From the NCBI RefSeq assembly GCF_016714285.1, contig NZ_JADJNN010000038.1, forward strand, positions 372,001-436,000: 64,000 nucleotides of DNA. The letters run 5' to 3'. The notes under the pieces were generated by a model. The model was not told the DNA's origin. It saw nothing but the letters and a program-made list of their open reading frames with translations, and did no database searches. Positions 34,226-40,421 of the stretch are shown in pieces; positions within the stretch are counted from its first letter, which is position 1; the number at the start of each line of letters is the position of its first letter. Source of the stretch: Nannocystis sp. Its GTDB lineage: Bacteria > Myxococcota_A > Polyangia > Nannocystales > Nannocystaceae. Made by a program: the position numbers and the translations under genes.

Positions 34226-35590
34226 GTGTCCGAGGCGTCCGCGGAGCTGCGCCGGCTGAGCGTGCTGGCGACGCCGATCGTCGCGGCCCAGGTCGGGACG
34301 ATGATGCTCGGCGTGGTCGACACGATCATGGTCGGGGGGATCGGCAGCGACGCGCTCGCGGCCGTGGCGCTCGGGACGGTGTGGGTGTTCGGGACCCTCG
34401 TGTTCGGGCTCGGGGTGACGTTGGGGATCGACCCGCTGCTGACGCAGGCGCACGGGGCGGGCGACGGTGCGGCGGTCGGGCTGACGATGCAGCGGGGGCT
34501 GGTGGTGGCGGCGCTGGCCAGCCTGCCGATCGCGATGCTGTGGCTGTGGACCGGGGACATGCTGCTGCTGGCCGGGCAGTCACCGGCGCTGGCGCGCATG
34601 GCCCACGATTATGTGCTCGTGCAGCTGCCGAGCGTGCCGGCCTTCCTCGGCTTCGTGGTGCTGCGCTCGTATCTTCAGGGGCGCAGCATCGTCGCGCCGA
34701 CGCTGTGGGTGACGCTGATCGCCAACCTGCTAAACGTGGCCTTTAACTGGGTGCTGATCCACGGCGAGCTCGGGTTCCCGCGGCTCGGGCTCACGGGGGC
34801 GGGGATCGCCACCGGGGTGACGCGCACGCTGATGTTCGTGCTGCTGGCGCTGGTGATCTGGCGCCGCGGGCTGCACCGCGGGGCGTGGCAGCCGTGGAGC
34901 CGCGCGGCGCTCGAGCCGGCGGGGCTGCGGCAGATCGCCCGGCTCGGGCTGCCGGTGGGGCTGCAGCTCGGGCTCGAGATGTGGGCCTTTCAGGTGGCGA
35001 CGCTGATGGCGGGCTGGCTCGGCAAGGCGGAGCTGGCGGCGCACACGGTGGTCCTGAACCTGGCGTCGATGGCGTTCATGCTGCCGCTCGGGATCTCGAT
35101 GGCCGCGGTGACGCGGGTCGGCAACCTGCTCGGCGCGGGCCAGCCGCGGGCGGCCCAGCGGGCGGCGTGGGTGGCCCTGGCGATGGGCGCCGGGGTGATG
35201 TGCGGGTCGGCGCTCGGCTTCGTGGCGCTGCGCGGGTGGTTGCCGCGGGTGTACAGCGGCGACCCGCAGGTGCTGGCGCTGGCGGCGGTATTGCTACCGA
35301 TCGCGGGGGCGTTCCAGCTGTTCGATGGGACCCAGGTGGTCGGCGGCGGCGTGCTGCGGGGGATGGGTCGCACCCGGCCGGCGGCGCTGTTCAACCTGCT
35401 CGGCTACTACGTGCTCGGACTGCCGGTGGCTTACTACCTGGCCTTTGAGGCAGGTATGGGCGTGGCCGGGATCTGGTGGGGGCTGACGGTCGGGCTGATG
35501 GCGGTCGCGCTGTTGCTGGTGGCGTGGGTCGGGGTGCGCGGGCCGGCGACGCTCGGGTCGGGCGGCGCCGCGGGTCCCGTCGCGCGTTGA
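34226..35590 (+). CDS. MATE-family efflux transporter
   Basis: 454 residues from GTG 34226 (reads MSEASAELRRLSVLATPIV). Twelve hydrophobic segments in two halves are visible, with the MATE signatures VVDTIMVGGIGSDALAAVAL in the first half and VTRVGNLLGAGQPRAAQRAA in the second. Length is normal for the family, which exports drugs or cationic metabolites in exchange for Na+ or H+ across the inner membrane. A palindrome copy (35436-35455) is read as YLAFEAGMG in helix 11. The next gene starts 17 bp downstream, so the two may be cotranscribed. Confidence 0.93.
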   Translation: MSEASAELRRLSVLATPIVAAQVGTMMLGVVDTIMVGGIGSDALAAVALGTVWVFGTLVFGLGVTLGIDPLLTQAHGAGDGAAVGLTMQRGLVVAALASLPIAMLWLWTGDMLLLAGQSPALARMAHDYVLVQLPSVPAFLGFVVLRSYLQGRSIVAPTLWVTLIANLLNVAFNWVLIHGELGFPRLGLTGAGIATGVTRTLMFVLLALVIWRRGLHRGAWQPWSRAALEPAGLRQIARLGLPVGLQLGLEMWAFQVATLMAGWLGKAELAAHTVVLNLASMAFMLPLGISMAAVTRVGNLLGAGQPRAAQRAAWVALAMGAGVMCGSALGFVALRGWLPRVYSGDPQVLALAAVLLPIAGAFQLFDGTQVVGGGVLRGMGRTRPAALFNLLGYYVLGLPVAYYLAFEAGMGVAGIWWGLTVGLMAVALLLVAWVGVRGPATLGSGGAAGPVAR

Positions 35591-35607
35591 TGTGTTAGAT
35601 CAGCGGT

Positions 35608-37212
35608 ATGTCCAAGCCGATCATCGCGGTGTTGATCGCCACCGATTCTGAATTTTCGGCCTGTTATGGTGTGGCGCAGGGGATCTTCAAGAGCCGGGTG
35701 GCCTTCGCTTCGAAGCAGGAGATTCTCCTGGATTTTCCGTCCGCGTTCGTCTTTCTCCGGCAGATCGAGGCGATGGGGAATCTCGACGCGGCGGTCGAGG
35801 TCGAGGGGGTCCTGTCGCGCTATCATCCGCTGCTGGTGATCGGCGTCGGGATCTGCGCGACGCCGAAGAAGAGCTCATTCTCGGGGGCCCACTGCGATCT
35901 CATCGTCGGGACGGAGGTCGTCTATTACGAGCCGAAGAAGAAGCTCCCGCGGAACGAGGAGTGGCGGCCGCGATACTTCCGATCGTCCTTCCCCCCGGAG
36001 CTCGCGCAGCGGATCGTCGCTCCGCCGGCGAGCGATTATCAGGGGCTGGTCCCGCCGCGGCGGGCGAGCCCGAACCCGCGGGTGTTTCCTGGCCTCTACG
36101 CCTCCGGCGACGGCGTCATCTCGGATCCGCGGACGGTCGACAGGTTGCAGGCCAGCGTCCAGGAGCGCTACGGCCGCGAGATCGCGGCGATCGAGATGGA
36201 GGCGGCGGGCATCGCCAGGGCGTGTGAGACGCTGGGGACGCCGTTTCTCCTGGTGAAGGCCGTCTCTGATCATGCCACCAGCGAGAAGAACGACGACTGG
36301 CAGCGCTGCGCGGCGGGCATCTCGTTCGCGGCGGTGCTCCGGTGGGTCCAATCGATCTCCTTCGACGACCTCGACATGATGTCGCTCGCGCGCTTCGCCA
36401 TGCTCCCGACCGACCCTTACGCGAAGGCGGTGCGGGTGGTGCGGGTCGCGGGTTCGATGCTGCCGATGCGCGGCGTGCTGCCGAGCCAGGTCATCGACCA
36501 GGGGATCGACGATCTCGTGACGCCGTGGGACACCCTCTCCGAGCGGCTCATCGCGGCCTGGCTGGAGACGGACGGGGTCGGGTTCTTCGCCGAGGAATTG
36601 CAGCAGCACCGCCGCGAGGACCGCGTGCTCGCCCGCGGCCGCTGGTGGGTCGTCGATCCGGTCGATGGCACGCAGAACCTCGTGGCGGGCCGCCCGGAGG
36701 TGGCGATCTCGGTCGCGCTGGTCGACGACGGCGAGGTCGAGTTCGGGATCGTGGGGATGCCGTTTCGCGGCATCGTCGTCGGCGCGTCGCGGCAGCCCGG
36801 CGTCGAGGTCGACGGGCTGGCGTGGTCGCGACGGCGACCCGTCCCGAGGCGCCTCGAGGAGGCGGTGATCGGGCTGCCGGGCGACCTGCGACGCCTGCGT
36901 ACGACCGGCGTCGACCGCCTGTTCTCGGCGATCCTCCCGCGCGTCGCTGGCATCCGCGTCACCGGGGCGCTGGCCTACGATCTGGCCGCGCTGGCGATGG
37001 GCGAGATCGACGCCCGGATCTCGACCTCGGCGAAGACCGTCGACGTCGCTGCGGGGCTGTTCCTGGTCGAGCAGGCTGGGGGCATCGTGACCGACCTCCG
37101 GGGCGCGCCGTGGGTCCCGGGCGGCATCGGTTTGCTCGCGGCGGCGTCGATTCCACTGCACGCCGCGCTGCTGGAGATTGTCGCCGACCTGGGGCTCCCG
37201 CTGTGGGAGTAG
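35608..37212 (+). CDS. nucleoside phosphorylase-inositol monophosphatase fusion protein
   Basis: 534 residues. Residues ~1-255 are a nucleoside phosphorylase/nucleosidase (MTAN-like) domain: IAVLIATDSEFSACYG, LLVIGVGICA, ASGDGVISDP, the substrate-binding AIEMEAAGIA (~193-202) and the catalytic-Asp motif VKAVSDHA (~215-222). Residues ~270-534 are an inositol monophosphatase-family domain: metal-binding Glu pair in FFAEE (~327), WWVVDPVDGTQNL (~347-359) and the second metal motif KTVDVAAG (~478; the usual Trp is Val). All metal ligands look intact. The pairing suggests dephosphorylation of a nucleotide and cleavage of its glycosidic bond, but this is inference. It ends 3 bp from HAM1, convergent. 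The 5' third has more A/T than its neighbours. Confidence 0.88.
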   Translation: MSKPIIAVLIATDSEFSACYGVAQGIFKSRVAFASKQEILLDFPSAFVFLRQIEAMGNLDAAVEVEGVLSRYHPLLVIGVGICATPKKSSFSGAHCDLIVGTEVVYYEPKKKLPRNEEWRPRYFRSSFPPELAQRIVAPPASDYQGLVPPRRASPNPRVFPGLYASGDGVISDPRTVDRLQASVQERYGREIAAIEMEAAGIARACETLGTPFLLVKAVSDHATSEKNDDWQRCAAGISFAAVLRWVQSISFDDLDMMSLARFAMLPTDPYAKAVRVVRVAGSMLPMRGVLPSQVIDQGIDDLVTPWDTLSERLIAAWLETDGVGFFAEELQQHRREDRVLARGRWWVVDPVDGTQNLVAGRPEVAISVALVDDGEVEFGIVGMPFRGIVVGASRQPGVEVDGLAWSRRRPVPRRLEEAVIGLPGDLRRLRTTGVDRLFSAILPRVAGIRVTGALAYDLAALAMGEIDARISTSAKTVDVAAGLFLVEQAGGIVTDLRGAPWVPGGIGLLAAASIPLHAALLEIVADLGLPLWE

Positions 37213-37215
37213 CGG

Positions 37216-37764
37216 TCAGAGCCCCAGCGCGCGGCGGAGCTTGCCGAATGCGCCAGGATCGCCGTATGCGGCGAGGCGTCGCTCGTGTGGCATCTCGCCC
37301 ATCGTCTCGGTCGCGCCGTCCGGGATGAAGAGTGGAGCCCAGTGGATGCCTCCGTCGCCGCGTGGCGCCGCAGCGATCGTGCCGCGAATGTTGCCCTCAA
37401 ACAGTCGCAGGGACTTGCCGTCGCACAGACACACCAGCTGGCGGACCTCGGCCCGGCGGGAGGCGCCGGGGCCGATCAGGTTGCAGAATTCGACCAGGGT
37501 GAGGCGCTCGCAGAAGAGCCGCGCCAGCGGCCCGGGCAGGCCGCCCAGGGCGTCGACGTAGAGCCCGCCGTGCTCGACGAAGAGCGGCGCTGCGACGCGT
37601 CGGTAGGCGGCCATGGCCTTCTCCCGGACGATCTCCTCGAGGTCATACGATAACAGCTCGGGCACGGTCTGGCGCAGCGACTTCGGCGGGTGCGGGCTGT
37701 CGTGGAAGAACCGGGCGAGGTCCTCGTGCTTGCGCTCGTTGGAGGAGCTGAAATAGAGGATCAT
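37216..37764 (-). CDS. HAM1/RdgB-family (non-canonical purine NTP pyrophosphatase-like) protein
   Basis: 182 residues from the ATG at 37764, which overlaps the SIR2 stop by 4 bases (ATGA), so the two are translationally coupled. The fold markers are ILYFSSSNERKHEDL (the SSN-x-x-K phosphate-binding start), EEIVREKAMAAY, and LYVDALGGLPGPLARLF. The canonical catalytic DDSGL before that last block is replaced by EHGGL (residues 64-68), so normal hydrolysis of dITP/XTP is doubtful. Family role: removing deaminated purine nucleotides. In the Kongming anti-phage system a HAM1 protein instead works with a SIR2 effector as nucleotide sensor, which fits the context here. Confidence 0.87.
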   Translation of the reverse strand: MILYFSSSNERKHEDLARFFHDSPHPPKSLRQTVPELLSYDLEEIVREKAMAAYRRVAAPLFVEHGGLYVDALGGLPGPLARLFCERLTLVEFCNLIGPGASRRAEVRQLVCLCDGKSLRLFEGNIRGTIAAAPRGDGGIHWAPLFIPDGATETMGEMPHERRLAAYGDPGAFGKLRRALGL

Positions 37765-38615
37765 CGCGGATCTCCCGGCTGGAGCGCGCCCAGCAGCTGG
37801 GCGACGCTGCGGGTCTTGTCGCTGGGGTCGAGCGCGATGACGTCGATGTGCCAATCTTCCAACAGCCGGGGCTGGACCAGGCCGGCGCCGAAGGTCGCCC
37901 AGTAGCAGCGAAACTCCGGGGCGACGGCCTGCTGCTGCGGCTGACGCTCGCGGCGCATCTGGTTCATGCGATACCAGATATAGCGAATGTTGACGTCGCT
38001 AAAGCTATAGCCGAGAAACAGGAAGACGTTGCCGAGCATGTCCGAGCGCAGGCGCTGATCGGGGGCGGCCTCAAGGCGAAAGCGGTCGAAGTAGTGCGCC
38101 TCGGTGAGCACGACGGTCTCGGGGAACTCGAGGTCGCCGTGGAATTTGATCACCTGACAGGCGCTCGGGTCGACCGGTCGCATGAAGTCGGCGAGGCGGG
38201 CGAGGGTGACGGCCCGCTTGCCGGCGTCCGTCAGGGCGCCCTCGATGTGGCGCTCGAAGTTCGTGGTGTAGATCGTGCGAAAGCCGCAGCGCGCGAGCGC
38301 CTGGTGCTGCAGCGACCGTCGCCGCCGCTCGTCCGCGACCTCGTCGTGGAACCTCTCGCGCATGCGGGCGATGAACCAGGGCAGGCCGCCGTCGTGCTCG
38401 AGCGCGAAGAACCCCGCGAGCTGGGAGGAGAGGCCGTGGAGCTCGAACAGCGCCGGCTCGTAGCCGAGCGACGTGCCCATCCATCCCATGAGCTCGCTCC
38501 ACAGCGGCAGCCCCAGCGGCGCGGAGAAGCCTGCGCCCAGGAAGGGGATCAGGCGGCCTTCTGCGTGGGCCGTTCGGAGGCGAGGGACGGCCTCTGCGAG
38601 CGTGAGTACGGGCAT
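37761..38615 (-). CDS. SIR2-family protein, probable NAD+-degrading effector
   Basis: 284 residues from the ATG at 38615. SIR2-like fold: IPFLGAGFSAPLG with GAG-x-S (27-31), the Asn motif TIYTTNFERHIE (117-119), the catalytic His in IKFHGDLEF (159) and FLFLGYSFSDVNIR near residue 200. There is no zinc-binding Cys set, so this is the defence-type (SIR2_2) branch rather than a deacetylase. Relatives in Thoeris, DSR and Kongming systems deplete NAD+ upon phage infection; the key residues are all present here. It is first in a two-gene operon with HAM1. No membrane segment; cytoplasmic. Confidence 0.9.
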   Translation of the reverse strand: MPVLTLAEAVPRLRTAHAEGRLIPFLGAGFSAPLGLPLWSELMGWMGTSLGYEPALFELHGLSSQLAGFFALEHDGGLPWFIARMRERFHDEVADERRRRSLQHQALARCGFRTIYTTNFERHIEGALTDAGKRAVTLARLADFMRPVDPSACQVIKFHGDLEFPETVVLTEAHYFDRFRLEAAPDQRLRSDMLGNVFLFLGYSFSDVNIRYIWYRMNQMRRERQPQQQAVAPEFRCYWATFGAGLVQPRLLEDWHIDVIALDPSDKTRSVAQLLGALQPGDPR

Positions 38616-38686
38616 GAGGAGCCGCGACTATAGCGGACCCCCGTGCGCGGGACCTACACGTTTGCTTGCTGCGGATGGGCCGCGGC

Positions 38687-38709
38687 GACGGGCCACCCGG
38701 TGGCCCGTC
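38687..38709 (-). terminator. strong hairpin after the DUF4215 gene
   Basis: Perfect 11-bp arms GACGGGCCACC/GGTGGCCCGTC around one base, extended by imperfectly pairing GC-rich flanks. It is 16 bp beyond the stop of the minus-strand gene at 38725 and upstream of the SIR2 operon. No T-tract. Confidence 0.6.
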
Positions 38710-38724
38710 CGCGGCGCCTCGGGG

Positions 38725-40236
38725 CTACTCGCAGGTGACGTTCATCGTCTGGCTCGGACCGTTGCAGGTGGCCGAGTTCATGCCGCCCCAGTTCGGGTTG
38801 TTCGGCTGGATGCACGGACGGACGGTGTGGCCGACGTTGCACTGGCAGATGCCCGCGGTGGTGGTGATCTCGACGCCGTTGCCGCAGTTCCCGATCCGCC
38901 AGGTGTCGCCGCCGCAGACGGTGTTCGACACGAGGCCGTTCTTGAGGTTCTGGCAGATCGTGTCCGCGGCGGCCCCCATGCACACCTTGCCGACCATGTC
39001 GTTGCTGCCGTTCATGGTGATCTTGGTGTACGGCCCGGTCAGCGTCGTGCGGAAGGTGTTCCACGCCGGGCACAGGGCCTCGGCGTCCTGACCCGTGTTG
39101 AACATGCCGGTGAAGGTCTTCTTGAGCGACTTGCAGGTGTTGCTGCAGCCGTCGTTGTCGACCATGTTGCCGTCGTCGCAGTCCTCGACGCCCATCTGGA
39201 CCACCATGTCGCCGCACTTGGCCTTCTTGCAGGTGTTGAGGCAGGCGTCGGTGTTGACCATGTTGGCGTCGTCGCACTCGTCGACGCCCATCTGGACCAG
39301 GCCGTCGCCGCACTTGGCGTTCTTGCAGGTCTTGAGGCAGGCGTCGGTCTCGACCATGTTGCCGTCGTCGCACTCGTCGACGCCCATCTGAACCACCGCG
39401 TCGCCGCACTTGGCGGTCTTGCACATCGCCGTGCACTTGTCGGTGTCGACCATGTTGCCGTCGTCGCAGTCCTCGACGCCCATCTGGACGAAGGTGTCGC
39501 CGCACACCGCGTTCTTGCACGTCGACGTGCACATATCGGTGTCGACCATGTTGCCGTCGTCGCAGTCCTCGGTGCCGGCCTGGACGGCCATGTCGCCGCA
39601 CTTCGCGGCGAGGCAGGTGGACAGGCACGCGTCGGTGTCGTCCATGTTGCCGTCGTCGCACTCCTCGGGCGCCTGCTTGATGCCGTCGCCGCAGGCCGCG
39701 GAGGCGCAGGTGTTGCTGCAGTCGTCGTCGTCGACCTGGTTGCCGTCGTCGCAGGCCTCGCCGGGTCCCACGAGGCTGTCGCCGCAGATCGCGGTCTTGC
39801 ACATGGACGTGCAGGCCTGGTCGTCGGCGTTGCCGGCCCCGTCGTCGCACTCCTCGCCGCCGGCCAGGATGAAGCCGTCGCCGCAGGTGGGGTTCTTGCA
39901 GGTGCTGGTGCAGGCGTCGGTGTCGTCAGCGTTGCCGTCGTCACACTCCTCGCCGTCGTCGACCACGCTGTCGCCGCAGACCGGGTCGGCCGTCGAGGTG
40001 GACGACGGGTCGGTGGTCGGGGTGTCGGTCGTGGCTGACACGTCGGTGGTCGGCGTGTCGGTGGTCGGGGTGTCGGTCGTCGAGTCGCTGGTCGGCGAGC
40101 CCGTCGTCGAGATGTCCGTCGTCATCGGGAACGTGGACGAAATGGTGCTGGTCGACCCGCCCCCGTCGTCGCTACAGCCCGCGAGCATCACAGCCAAAGC
40201 ACCCGACAACCCCACCCATTGCATGCGAATTTTCAT
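38725..40236 (-). CDS. Cys-rich DUF4215-repeat lipoprotein
   Basis: 503 residues from the ATG at 40236 (MKIRMQWVGLSGALAVMLAGCSDD, lipobox). Ser/Thr/Asp linker to ~95, then nine tandem DUF4215 (Myxococcus Cys-rich) repeats of ~33 residues. Their consensus is CGD-x-x-VQ-x-G-x-E-x-CDDGN-x-x-DTDAC-x-x-TC-K. The last ~125 residues are a separate Cys-containing domain (MFNTGQDAEALCPAWNTFRT, VCGGDTWRIGNCGNGVEITT) that I do not recognise. Such repeats are found on exported proteins of myxobacteria and may bind metal or stabilise a surface stalk; the function is unproven. Confidence 0.88.
   Translation of the reverse strand: MKIRMQWVGLSGALAVMLAGCSDDGGGSTSTISSTFPMTTDISTTGSPTSDSTTDTPTTDTPTTDVSATTDTPTTDPSSTSTADPVCGDSVVDDGEECDDGNADDTDACTSTCKNPTCGDGFILAGGEECDDGAGNADDQACTSMCKTAICGDSLVGPGEACDDGNQVDDDDCSNTCASAACGDGIKQAPEECDDGNMDDTDACLSTCLAAKCGDMAVQAGTEDCDDGNMVDTDMCTSTCKNAVCGDTFVQMGVEDCDDGNMVDTDKCTAMCKTAKCGDAVVQMGVDECDDGNMVETDACLKTCKNAKCGDGLVQMGVDECDDANMVNTDACLNTCKKAKCGDMVVQMGVEDCDDGNMVDNDGCSNTCKSLKKTFTGMFNTGQDAEALCPAWNTFRTTLTGPYTKITMNGSNDMVGKVCMGAAADTICQNLKNGLVSNTVCGGDTWRIGNCGNGVEITTTAGICQCNVGHTVRPCIQPNNPNWGGMNSATCNGPSQTMNVTCE
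39130..39960 (-). repeat. nine ~99-bp coding repeats (DUF4215 units)
   Basis: Near-periodic 96-99-bp units; the more C-terminal ones are the most alike (GTTGCCGTCGTCGCA in nearly every unit), suggesting recent amplification toward the 3' part of the array. Confidence 0.85.
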
Positions 40237-40421
40237 GCCGCCATGAGACCCGAAGGGGCCGTGCGCCGCAAGCGTTGCGAGCGAGGCGCGGCGCTGGCAT
40301 CGAGCGTGCGCGCTGCGGCGTGCTTCGCCTGCGATCATGTCGTCGCTTGCAGGGCGTGACCTCCTCGCAGAGGGCCTCATAGCGACCGTTGTGCGACGAG
40401 CGAATGTGCGGGGTTTGAGCC

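Noticed and set aside
39130..39960. Regular ~99-bp repeats as a CRISPR array
   Set aside because: The repeats are coding DUF4215 units without unique spacers; period and content follow the protein.
38473..40038. A 521-codon open frame opposite the DUF4215 gene, rich in Val-Ala-Val-Asp repeats
   Set aside because: It is the mirror of the Cys-rich repeat array on the other strand; the repeats give an apparent protein with no recognisable fold or start signal.
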